Source: Plasmopara viticola (lineage: Eukaryota; Oomycota; Peronosporomycetes; Peronosporales; Peronosporaceae). From it: 64,000 nucleotides of DNA. Within the stretch, counting starts at the first letter, position 1. Every line of letters starts with the position of its first letter. Of the stretch, positions 22,384 to 32,328 are shown in pieces. The position numbers and the translations under genes are program-made. The DNA lies in assembly GCA_001695595.3 (NCBI GenBank), contig MBPM02000008.1, forward strand, positions 248,001-312,000, given 5' to 3'. Below the pieces are notes generated by a model that worked only from the letters and a program-made list of their open reading frames with translations, did not search any database and was not told where the DNA came from.

Positions 22384-23046
22384 CGCAAAGACACTGACCT
22401 TTCTATAATGATTGCAAATATGAACTGACGCAAATGTTGAAAAGCAATTGGACTCGAGAAATATGTAATCTCAGAGGCTTTTGCTTATTAAAAAAGGCTG
22501 AGCCCGCCAGATTGACTATCACCGAAAATTAACCGTCACGCAAGCAGTAGTGTAACATTCTCTTTAAAAGTGTCATTCGCCACCCTAGCTGCCATATTGT
22601 CGAGAACGCTGGTGAATCCCCCGTAGGAAAGACCGTCATTACCCAGAGACTTGTATGTCTTGGAATTTTTTAGTATGTAATCCGTTACTTGTACCGACAG
22701 GCTTTTTGTAGCAGCAACCCGCTACTTTAATGATAAGCAACGATTACAATTTTTGTGCTGTCTTATTGACCGATTATTTATTGCCAAACTGCGAGTCGAT
22801 CTTTATTTGAACGTGGTGAGTCAAGAACATGGTGCTGCAGTGACTACATTCAGTGACGTGCTTCGAACACATGTACGCACATAATTACTATCGTGATCAC
22901 ATTGGCATCAGCAACAACTGGTTAACAGCGCAGGTTGAATATTGCCGGGTTTTACCTTCATGGTACCAGTGGGGTATCAGAGTACCCGAGCGTCGGCGTC
23001 GTTCATCGCAGACCTCATATGAAAGACGAGGCCGGTTGGATAAAAA
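22384..23046. other. No gene seen (SAP18 upstream flank)
   Basis: Contains the SAP18 promoter by position. No coding frame or repeat family was recognised before the SINE at 23047. Confidence 0.5.
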
Positions 23047-23215
23047 AAATATTTACCGGGCCCCACACGCTAACAGAATGCTGGTAGCTATCCGACTTGG
23101 AATCGAAATCCAAACCCCCCATTACATTTAAGGTTTTTTCGGTCAAAGGGCATCCAGCCTACCCAACTCTCACTCACTTAATTAGAAGTGGGTTGGTAAA
23201 GCACTCACACTTTCA
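23047..23215 (-). mobile_element. 3' part of a tRNA-derived SINE (copy 1)
   Basis: The reverse complement matches the body of the SINE at 38551. Shared landmarks are GACCGAAAAA, a 'TGTAATG(A/G)GGG' block, '(A/G)GTCGGAT(A/T)GCTA(C/T)CAGCAT(C/T)CTG' and an upstream '(G/A)(G/A)(G/A)TTGGGT' block. The tRNA-like head is absent. Confidence 0.65.
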
Positions 23216-23339
23216 AGTGTGATTGCTCGTCTACTTTCACAATGGTGTGCAATACTAAAAGATTCCTTTTACAAGCTGGCTGCCGCAACGTCTTACTGCA
23301 AGGTTTGGCATGCTACCTGTATGATTAAACACCATTTTA

Positions 23340-23600
23340 AGCTGGCTGCTTTATTGATGTGTGGTAAAAGCAGCTTGTACATCATCAGAGCGTGCGGCAC
23401 GTCCTTTACATTGATGTAACGTTCTTTGATGACGGGTAAAACGCGCTCCAAATAGATCTCTCACCTTAAATTGCGGCTTTGTTGCCGTCGACCACCAAAA
23501 ATTGCCTTCTATGCGCTTGTTTGGCGCGGCAAACCTGGCCTGTAGTCTTTCTGATATGGTGCGCAGCACCGCGGTCAATCGCTAGAAGACCCAAAGTCTT
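23340..23600 (-). mobile_element. copia protease-region fragment
   Basis: The minus-strand phrase AIDRGAAHHISER corresponds to the DSG(A/S)xxH protease motif. The same nucleotide stretch (TGGTGCG.AGCACCGC.GTC.ATCGCT) occurs in element A at about 1600-1625. Heavily broken. Confidence 0.55.
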
Positions 23601-23779
23601 AATACTTCTTGAGGCGGCCTCAAAAAAGTTCAGTGTATCGACAGTGTCTAAAGAAGGTCGATGAAGTGCGTCAATCCATGCCTTTTCGAGTTAAAAAGGT
23701 CTTATAGACGATGCTCGATCTTACTCTCTAGTATCACCTTTCATTAAAAAATCCTAAATTACTTTGTCCAAATGTTTCT

Positions 23780-24350
23780 TTTTTGGATGCAATTTCATCC
23801 TTTGCCCAAATGATCAATCGCCTTTTTTCTCTCGCATCCATGGGGATTGAGCAGAGACCGATACAGTTAAAGCCATCTCAGCTTGAGTTTCGCCGCGTTT
23901 TAGAAAAATATGTTAAGGCGTTGTTTATGCCAGCTCAGCGAGTCACCTTGTTAGATCTATTGAAGAGTGCTTAAGCACGCTGCGAGAGTCAGCTACGTAA
24001 TGCTTCTATTAGTCTTAAGAAAGGCCTTGAGCAGACTCCAGTTGCACTTTGCAGCGTTATCGGCTACGGTAATTCTTACGCGTTAACGCAACTCGATGAG
24101 GACGGACGTAAGCAGACATTGCTAATTTATGACAAGGGTTACTTGCCATGAAGTCCTCACAATGTAACGAAGTAACTCATGCGACTTTGTGAACGCCGTT
24201 GATTACGCTTGCCTATCTAAAAAAACTTAACATTCTTCGCATTGTGTGTCTCGTTCGATGGAGTGCACTGTATGTACTTGCTGACGAACTATTGCGCCTA
24301 CATACTTAAAGTTGCTTTATAGCGTTATCAGTTGCTCTAGTTACAAAATA
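23780..24350 (+). mobile_element. gypsy RNase H fragment
   Basis: Plus-strand translation YALTQLDEDGRKQTLLIYDKG around 24075-24150 matches the Ty3/gypsy RNase H phrase 'AVLTQxDEDGxxxPIxYxS'. The preceding frame (23783-23971) fits the connection domain between RT and RNase H. Stops interrupt it. Confidence 0.5.
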
Positions 24351-26589
24351 ATTTGTAATGCAGAATAACGCATGCTAATCTAGAGCCCAAAAGCGAAAGT
24401 TTATCTTAAGCTCTGATGCATTTTTTACAGCCGACAACGATGCCTCACAATAGCGACAACAGCCGCATCGCTTCTAATGGGCGACGATCTGCGATAGATC
24501 CGGCGTCGTTATTGCCTCATAGGGGCAAAAGATTGATATACGATTTACTTATGAAGACATTTAGTTTTTATTTCAAAGGTATTTGGATCCATAAAAAGCT
24601 GTATTTTTTTAGGCTTGAAGTGCTCCCAGCATTTTTTCAGAGCACTGTTCCTGCGCTCGGCTTTGCTTGTAAGGCAAACCCGCGTAGCCGTACGGTATTT
24701 GATGCTTTTCATAGCGTCCACCATACTGATCTTAAATCTGAAAATAATGGCTTTGACAAAAATCCGCACTAAGATGTGCTGTGGTCCTATCGACTGTGAA
24801 GGTTGTCATTCGCATGACCAAAGTATTAATTTATTTTTCGGAGCTTGGGTCACGCCATATGTCGCGACCTGACTAACCCCAAGGATAAGTTCAAGCTTAC
24901 ATTTTGATGCTCAGAACCGAATGCTCGTAGTAAAGAGGGTGCACGACTGAAACGACCACCTTTGACACTTCTCGACGACAAAGATAGAGGCACTTTCATG
25001 TGGATTTCGTAGTGAGCAGATGCATTTTTTTGGACGCCAAGAGCTTCTTGTGTAGTGGCGGAATTGTTTCGCTGCATAGATTACAAAAGTTCATTAAACC
25101 GGCTCCAGCATGACTAATTCATTGCCCTTGCGCTTTGGAATAAAAACAAAGGCACATAATTGCGCTCACAGCTCTAGCTCTCAAAGTCTTGATTGGCAAT
25201 ATGCCTACGCCGAGACATTCGTTTTTTTTTGTTCCCGACCTATCAAATTAGCAGATTGTATTTTGAGCTTGCAAGTGCAAAGTACTTTGTATAATGTGAT
25301 TGACTTTCGGAAGGTAAAACCACCCTGTATGAAACTTTATTTCTATATAATCACGGCTGTAACAATCCAAGACCAAATGCAAACTAACCTTATCGTCTGG
25401 TGTCTAATAACGACGTGTAAATTCGTTCAAGAGAGCTTGATGTGGCGTGTAAAGGTTGCGCTGGATAGGTAGATTTTGTTTTGCAAAGTCTGTTTCGTAT
25501 TCGCCGCGCAAAATGTGGCCTTTGAAGAGCTCTTGCGTTGTGAAAAGCAGATAAATATACACTTCGACACCATAGCGTGTATTAGCCGGTTGATGCTCAT
25601 TTAAAAGTTATTATACTCACATCAAACCTGTCGTCCATGGTGTGAGTAAGCTTTTCACGGGGTGGTAAAGTGCGTCGGTTCTTGGCGGCGAGCGAAACCA
25701 CCAACTGATATGCCTTTCTTGGTCAACAAGACCGGTGATTTTAATGACTATTACCTCTTCTTTTTAATACCTAGCACTGGCGACATCAGCAACAAGAGCA
25801 ATTAAGGTCTCCTTATAATCACCACGGATTTTATGAAAAGGTCCTTTGCGTGGATGATGAGTCTGGTGACATCATCAACATCATAAATATTCGCTCACAG
25901 GCAGCTTCACTGCCTGTGAGTGACAAGCGCTGTCATGACAGCGCTTGTCACTTATATGGCTCATTTAGTACCTTATTCGACGACGAGTGCTCGTTGAGCG
26001 TCTGCAATGCTTCTTGGCTCACTTGTCTTGCGTGCATATGTTCATGGAGTCGCAAAGGCACATAAGCTTAAAAACACACTCATCCACCGCAATGTCGATA
26101 CCAAGTTCTTAGAACTTGGCCAAGCGCTTTCAATGACGATGACAATGCTGGACATCACCTTGACTGACTTTTTTTGGAGCGAGTTTGAAAAGTTTGGGTC
26201 GAAAGTCCTCAAACAGGCAAGAAAGCGGAAAGCTCGTTAAAGCCGAGCCAAACTCTCACCGACTGACTTTCGTGCCGCGTGTTCTAGAGCTACGCCAAAA
26301 CAAATGCCCTCATGAACAATACGATGAAAGTTACAGCGTTGATGAAGGTGCCACGTTGCTCGAAAATTTGGCAAGCGAGCGCTAATGCAGTTCTTCTGTC
26401 AGAGACAAGATCAGTAAAAAACAGTTTCAGAGGCTAAATAAATACACTGACCCGCATTAAACAAAATTTAATGGAGCTGTTTGAGCCGCCAAATTGTCAA
26501 GCGGACAGCTCTCTACGAAAACCAAATCGGTATTTAAGATCAGACGCATGGCTGATGGATCGTAAGAAAAATACATACTCGGCTTGTTA
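24351..26589. other. No gene recognised; repeat debris with double palindrome
   Basis: Several frames of 60-120 codons occur (24416-24772, 25110-25472, 26007-26240) but none shows a known domain, and neighbouring frames alternate, as in decayed elements. The only clear structure is the palindrome pair at 25894-25951. Confidence 0.4.
25894..25951. repeat. Two abutting perfect inverted repeats
   Basis: CTCACAGGCAG at 25894-25904 and CTGCCTGTGAG at 25910-25920 form an 11-bp stem with a 5-nt loop. They share their last base with a perfect 32-bp palindrome at 25920-25951 (half-site GTGACAAGCGCTGTCA) that has no loop. Both are free of mismatches, although the surrounding sequence is decayed. Confidence 0.95.
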
Positions 26590-27090
26590 AAAACAGAACT
26601 AAAAGTAGAGACTAGCTCAGTGGTGGTCAGCTATGTGACACGACGAATGGTGAGTGCTTCAACCAAACGCGGCAAATGACCTAATGGTCAACTGGATGAG
26701 GTAATAGCTTATTTGTACGTTGTGATGGGCTCTGCGAAGTGTCACATCGAATCTGATTGCCTCGTATTGATTAAAGCAAATTGTGGCTTTAAGCAGGTGC
26801 CGCAAGTATGGAACGATACTTTTGGCGAGTTTTTATCCTCTACCGAAATCCCAATTTTCAGTCCTTAATTGATATATTGGACACTACATGTTGCCGCTTG
26901 TAGAAGTGGATAATGTTATTGTAACATGCAGCTCAGTCGAGCTAATTGTGTACACCAAGATTCACCACAAATTTAGTGAATGCGCATCTGTGCCAGGCAT
27001 CGATCTGGACGGTAGTGACGGTAGCAACGCGTTTATTAATGTGGGTGACCCCTGTCGTGAAGCTTTAAATGCTCAGCCTACATTTGTAAT
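26590..27090 (+). mobile_element. copia reverse transcriptase fragment
   Basis: Plus-strand translation gives QLDEVIAYLYVVMGSA, then LVLIKANCGFKQVPQVWND at about 26760-26820 (copia 'KSLYGLKQAPRxWN'). VEVDNVIVTCSS at about 26900-26940 is a decayed YVDD region. It stops just short of the VDAC gene. Confidence 0.7.
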
Positions 27091-27223
27091 TTATATCATA
27101 AGTGGCTCTTGTCATTCATTGGTCATATAAACTCAAACACCATAGGCAGGGGATTCAACTGCCCCCCTCTTCCTGCAGATAAATCATAAAGCGGTAGCTC
27201 GTGACAAACTTGACTCGTCCAAA

Positions 27224-28072
27224 ATGGTTGTGCTATACAAGGATATCGCAAAGACGGCAGAAAGCGTACTAAAAGACGATTATGAGTTCTCGCGCAAGCT
27301 AAAGATCAAGACAAAGGCGTCCAACGGCGTTTCGTTTACAACTGAGGGCGATATGGTTAGCAACAAGACCATCCTGGCCAAATTGTCGGGCTCCTTCACG
27401 CACACGAATAGTGGCCTTGTGTTTAAGAAGCTGCAGGTGACCACGAACGGTCGTCTGATTTCTGAGGCCGAGCTTCCCAACGTATTCACGAAGGGTCTTA
27501 AGCTTACAGCTAAGATCGAGGATGGCTCGCTTGCCAAGAATGTCCACGCCAAGCGCGTTGGCGTGTTCGGCTGGGAGTTCCAGCAGTCGAACTTTTCGGT
27601 GGACGGCGCTATTGACGTCGGCTCGACTATAATAAGCAAGGCTGCTGTGTATAGCTTTGACAATGTGCTGATTGGTGCCCAGGCTGCATTTAATTACAAC
27701 AAATCTGCGGTCGTGGACCACAATGTGGCCTTGAGCTATCGTGGTAACGACTTTACGGCTACGCTGCAGACCAAAAAGAGGTTTGACGTGCTTTCGGGCT
27801 CGTTCCATCACCATCTGTCTTACGATACTGTCTACTCGGCGCTTTTCAACTATGACCTCAAGTCGGGCCAAAACACGCTTAGCGTGGGAGGCCGCTACAA
27901 CGCTGACAAGCTTACCACTTATGCGGGTAAGGTTGAGTCAGATGGCCACGCTTCTCTGGCCTTGATCCAAAAGATTCACCCCTATTTGGCGCTCACCACG
28001 AGCGCTCGCGTGGACGTCAAGAACTTCGACAGTGACGCTCACAAGTTTGGCATCGGTCTTACTTTAGGTTAA
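27224..28072 (+). CDS. Mitochondrial outer-membrane porin (VDAC)
   Basis: Single exon, 282 aa, the normal length for eukaryotic porin-3/VDAC. It has a short amphipathic N-terminal helix (MVVLYKDIAKTAESVLKDD), then about nineteen alternating beta strands rich in T, S and aromatic residues (for example TLSVGGRYNADKLTTYAGK). The C-terminal strand is KFGIGLTLG, as expected for barrel closure. VDAC carries ATP, ADP and small metabolites across the mitochondrial outer membrane. The ATG at 27224 fits the conserved N-terminal helix. Copia debris ends only about 130 bp upstream, so the promoter is either very short or partly inside that repeat. Confidence 0.9.
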   Translation: MVVLYKDIAKTAESVLKDDYEFSRKLKIKTKASNGVSFTTEGDMVSNKTILAKLSGSFTHTNSGLVFKKLQVTTNGRLISEAELPNVFTKGLKLTAKIEDGSLAKNVHAKRVGVFGWEFQQSNFSVDGAIDVGSTIISKAAVYSFDNVLIGAQAAFNYNKSAVVDHNVALSYRGNDFTATLQTKKRFDVLSGSFHHHLSYDTVYSALFNYDLKSGQNTLSVGGRYNADKLTTYAGKVESDGHASLALIQKIHPYLALTTSARVDVKNFDSDAHKFGIGLTLG

Positions 28073-28559
28073 GCAGAGTCAACATATGCTCTGTAGACAT
28101 GGTTGGGTAATGAAGGTGGCTGTTGATAGACGAGCTCGCAAATTAATACACTTTCTGTTGCCCATTGTACTCGAAAACGGAAATCCTCGTTTCATTATGT
28201 TGTGCTTTCGCTAAGTTCAAAAACAAGAATTTTACAGCTGCCAGTCTGGTGTACAAGAATAGCGCTTGTTGGCTTTGTGTACGAGTAAAGTTGGAAGCTT
28301 TTGTTCAAGCAATGATGTAGTAATTCTTTATATTTGCATTTATATGTGTTGCGTGTTGTTCTCTTGTTTGCGATGGTTGAGGCGAATAAGTGAACAATTG
28401 ACCATTATAAGCGATGAAGTTAAATGCCGGGGATTTTTTTTGATCTCGGTTTTGTATAATCGAATTTCGCAATCTATTGTTTTAAGCAGCTTTTTCCTTG
28501 TTGGGGGGAAAGTTGCTCAATAGTCATTTATTAGATACCTACCTAACTGGCTGACAAAC
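28073..28559. promoter_or_regulatory. VDAC-NudC intergenic region
   Basis: Holds the VDAC 3' end and the NudC promoter. No gene seen. TCATTTA at 28524-28530, 30 bp before the NudC ATG, resembles an oomycete initiator; visual match only. Confidence 0.4.
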
Positions 28560-29548
28560 ATGAGTGAGGTGGACCGCTTCGACAGCATGCTGCTGACTAT
28601 CGCACAGTCTCAGCGCGGCATTGAGCCACTACTGGAAACGGTGTTTTCGTTCCTGCGGCGCAAGACTGATTTCTTCTCGGGGGCCGAGCCGCAAGTGATC
28701 GAGGACACGATCCTTAAAAGCGTACGAAAGCAGGCAGCACTGGCTGAAAAGGACCGCTTTTATAAGAAGCAGCAAGAAGCTGAGAAACGGCGAAAGCAGG
28801 AGGAGGCAAAGCTGGAAAAAAGGCTGAAAAAGGAAAAAGAAGAAAAAAGTGCCAGCGCGTCGCGTTTCGAGGAGATTACGGACGACGACGAAGCTGAGAA
28901 AGCGACGCCCATATCGGCTTCACCTCAGAAGACAAGCACGAAGACGGAAGGAGATGAAGACGACGAAGAGAATGGACCGCGTAAGTTTGTTGAGACATTC
29001 ACTCAACTACCGACGTTGCTAACTATGACTGATTTATAGCTCTTATTGGTAACGGAGGTCAAACCGACAAATACGTGTGGACACAAACGCTGCAGGAGGC
29101 ACAAGTCAACTTTGCAGTCCCTGAAGGCACCAAATCTCGGCAGATTGACGTAGAGATTCGTGCTGGAAAACTTCGAGTGGGCCTGCGAGGCGGTGAGACG
29201 TTCGTGGATGGATCGCTGTACAAGAAAGTAAAGGTCGACGACAGCTTTTGGACGCTGGAAGATGGCAATCGCATTTGTGTTTATCTACAGAAAGACAATC
29301 AGATGGAGTGGTGGAAGACCATCATTCAAGGTGACGCAGAAATTGACACGCAAAAAGTGCAGCCAGAGAACTCAAAACTTGATGACCTAGACTCTGATAC
29401 TCGACAAACCGTCGAGAAAATGATGTTTGACCAGCGTCAAAAGGCAATGGGCCGTCCAACAAGTGACGAAATGCAAAAGCATGAGGTTTTGCAAAAGTTT
29501 ATGGCGCAACACCCAGAGATGGATTTCAGCAAAGCAAAACTTAACTAA
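28560..29548 (+). CDS. NudC nuclear-distribution protein
   Basis: Exons 28560-28980 and 29040-29548 flank a 59-bp intron with a perfect GTAAGT donor; the product is 309 aa. The N-terminal NudC helix region (FDSMLLTIAQSQRGIEPLLE; FSFLRRKTDFFSGA) is followed by a Lys/Glu-rich coiled coil (about residues 70-110) and an acidic linker. The CS/p23-like domain at about 155-245 has YVWTQTLQEAQVNFAVPEG, VDDSFWTLEDG and MEWWKTI. The conserved C-terminal tail includes EKMMFDQRQKAMG and ends QHPEMDFSKAKLN. NudC is an Hsp90-linked co-chaperone for dynein/LIS1 function and WD40 protein folding. Confidence 0.92.
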
Positions 29549-29767
29549 AACGTTAAAGCCACCTTTAACTCTTCAGTTAAGTTTAGCCTTGCTTGGATTA
29601 GGCAGCTTATTCACAGCCACGCAGGCTGACGTCACGCACATCAACTTGTTTAGGAAATCAGCGCCTAAAATACTTTTAAACTTCTCATTATTTCTACTTT
29701 TATAAAGTTAGTCGTTTACAAGAATACCATAACTTCGAAAGCAGAATCGCGGCATTTTCGCTTTAAT

Positions 29768-30506
29768 ATGGCTACTAGCCGTCATCACGTTGTGTCCGTA
29801 GTGCTGGGATCCGATGCGACCGAGTACGAAAGCAGCAGTTATGCTATGAACAAGCACGTTGGCAAACATCTTGCGGGCTCAGCTTCGAGAGCTTCCGAAA
29901 ACATCAACAAGGAATGTCATGTGCAGTTTGGCGAGCCTGGTAGCAAGAGAGAATTCTCGACTTCCAACAAGCTCATTTATCCAGCCGGGGGAGTGCAAAA
30001 GTACCGAGGCGAGCTCGCTACAGAAGCCAAGGATATGCTTATGCGCACTTCTTCATGCCACGGCAACGACATTGTTTCCTACGAATCTTCAATGCATGCG
30101 GCTACGCAATGGGACAAGAAGGCCGTTGCGGAAACTATCAGACTACGAAACGAGATTCGAGCTCGGACAGGCCCGCAACCAACTCGAGGCATGTCATATG
30201 ATGATGAGATAGAGTACGTTTCGGAAGCCCACAGCGCATTTGAAAACAAGTTTCAAAATTACAAGCCATCGATCATGGCAGCAAATGTGAAAAATGGTAC
30301 GATGATTTTGTTGCTCGTTTGAATGTCTAAACATTTGAGATTTGTGGGCAGATCTGCGTTCGACACACTTTGCACTTGGGTACGAAAAGCCGGACTATAA
30401 AACGTCAAGCCATATCAGTTCCCTGTCGTCCGACCAAATTTTGGCTTGCTCTCCTCGTTCTTCACCACCTATCGATCTCAAAAGATCGACTGTCGAAATT
30501 TTGTAA
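29768..30506 (+). CDS. Unrecognised conserved-looking protein, possible axonemal protein
   Basis: Two exons (29768-30296 and 30352-30506) with a 55-bp intron give 227 aa. No catalytic domain, signal peptide or membrane segment is seen. Two similar blocks, VQFGEPGSKREFSTSNKLIY at about 50-70 and HFALGYEKPDYKTSSH in exon 2, share an 'F.xGxxxx(F/Y)xTS' pattern. The phrase 'STHF.LG....Y' resembles the short motifs of flagellar microtubule-associated proteins. This assignment is inference from motif style only. It sits 219 bp after NudC on the same strand. Confidence 0.6.
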
Positions 30507-30642
30507 CTACAGGACAACAAAGCCTTCTTTTAGGCATTGCTAAGGGCAGGGAAAAATTATATATAAGTGTTCGCAAAATCGGAAAAACATTTTAGAGCGT
30601 GTACGTAAGTATGTCTAATTTATTATCACACATGACGCAGCA

Positions 30643-31369
30643 TTAGACGTTAAAGCTTTCACCGCACCCACAGCTACCCTTCGCGTTCGGATTTTCAAAG
30701 ACAAACTCGGACGAGACCGGAGTGACCTAAACGCAAAATCATAGGACAACTTAGATGATGCAACACCAATTTTACCATTCAAACTTACTTGAAAGTCCAT
30801 GGTCGTACCAACTACGTGAAATAGTGCTTTAGGTTCCACAAAGACGCGGACACCTATCGACAGCAAAATCAGCATGTCTGTTTGCTTTCATCATCCCCAT
30901 TCTACAACTTACCATTCTTTATCACTTCCTCCTCCATTGACTCTTTCTTGTCTGCGTAATTCATTGTGTAAGACAGACCATTACATCCGCCTACAATCGC
31001 AAGAGAAGCAACCAAAGCAGAAATTATCAACCTCCACACAAGACAAGCTGCACTCTGTCAACACATGCGTACGCGTTTTAACTCCTAGCCTGATTCCAAC
31101 CGCGTCCGGCTTATTAAGTAATAATTCCTTGATACGTGCCGCTGCCGCATCCGTCTATAATTATCAAAGACCCAACGAGGTCAGCGTGTTATGCACCCTA
31201 AGAATATCAACAAGAATTGCTACAAAAGACGGCGTCACACCAGTTTTAACGGAGGCGGAAGATCTCGCAAGCGTCGTCTTGTGACTGGTGCCGCGGTATC
31301 TACCACGGTGGTAAGCAGGCGCGGTGAACACCCAATTTTGTAGCGCAATGAGCTCAAGAATGGTGTCAT
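30643..31369 (-). CDS. Iron-sulfur cluster assembly protein ISCA1 (A-type carrier)
   Basis: Five exons (31241-31369, 31073-31154, 30913-30990, 30789-30853, 30643-30726) join in frame to 145 aa. The N-terminus (MTPFLSSLRYKIGCSPRLLT) is basic and lacks acidic residues, consistent with a mitochondrial presequence. The A-type core follows: LTDAAAARIKELL, then VKTRGCNGLSYTMNYA with the first conserved Cys, GVRVFVEPKALFHVVGTTMD, and SSEFVFENPNAKGSCGCGES with the CGC pair. These phrases match ISCA1 rather than ISCA2 (which has GCSCGSSF). It acts late in mitochondrial [4Fe-4S] assembly. Dense introns contrast with the single-exon VDAC nearby. Tail-to-tail with the gene at 29768. Confidence 0.92.
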
Positions 31370-31842
31370 GATTTGTAACTCGTTAAATTATTCATTTCAA
31401 CATTCTCGATCCCCAATTTTTCTATTTTTAACCGTGTAAGAGTATACCTCTCAAATCCGATATCCATTTCTCGTCATGCAAAATAACGAATATGTGCTAT
31501 CGTCGAGAGTTTGTCACAATATCACGATCCGCTATTATATTACATGAGATTCTGCAACAACTTCAATCAATTGTGTCACATAGCGATCTACCTGCGCACT
31601 ACTCGAAATAATTGTATGGACGGCTACGGGTATGCTGGACGGCAGACGACTGTAAAAGCGGTAATTGTAACGGTCACTTTGTTGGTGTGCAATGTGTCCC
31701 GTGATGATAATGAAGCTGCACAAGAGAGGCACATATAGTAATACATGCGGTTTTATTGGTGTTGTACTGACCCCTGTACCTTCTGTCTCCTTGGTACTTG
31801 TCAAGATTTACCCAAAATGATAATGCAAATTAAAGCTACCGC
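31370..31842. other. ISCA1 upstream flank, no gene
   Basis: Ordinary A+T-rich flank up to the first copy of the 17-bp LINE target duplication. A minus frame at 31535-31804 shows no domain. Confidence 0.45.
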
Positions 31843-31859
31843 TCTGCTATATTCTCTGA
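31843..31859. repeat. 17-bp target site duplication, left of LINE
   Basis: TCTGCTATATTCTCTGA, identical to 38534-38550, delimits the 5' end of the LINE. Confidence 0.85.
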
Positions 31860-32328
31860 TTCCCCAATTTGCCAGCTACCCCACAAGTGGATAGAGACAA
31901 GCCCAAGTTTGCTCCTCCGCTTCCCCCGTTGTCAAGTCACCCCGCTCCGCCCCCCCCCCGTTCACCGGGTCGCGTCGAGCCTCCACCCCTGCCCCCGCAG
32001 TTCGCGTCACTCAGACAGTTAGGCGCCTACAGTTTACTGTACGCTCATCCCTGCTGAAGACAAGAACTAAGTGCGCTAAGTCTTACCGAAAGGTATCGAC
32101 TGGTTTTGCCTAAACTACATCGTACTGCGACCCACCCACCAGAACGTTAGGCCGTACTGACGTGAGTCAACGAAAAGCTCAATTCCACGTGGAGTGGAAG
32201 CGAGCATACTTTGTAGGATGCACCTTCACTGTGTCCGGGTATTGAGGTACCTTTCGACTAGTATTGGCTTAAGTGTCTTTAGACACTAGAGACGCAGTAA
32301 GCGCGTCTCCACAGTTTCCTGCGTTCAT

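Noticed and set aside
27280..27871. 127- and 190-codon minus frames
   Set aside because: Antisense to the VDAC coding region.
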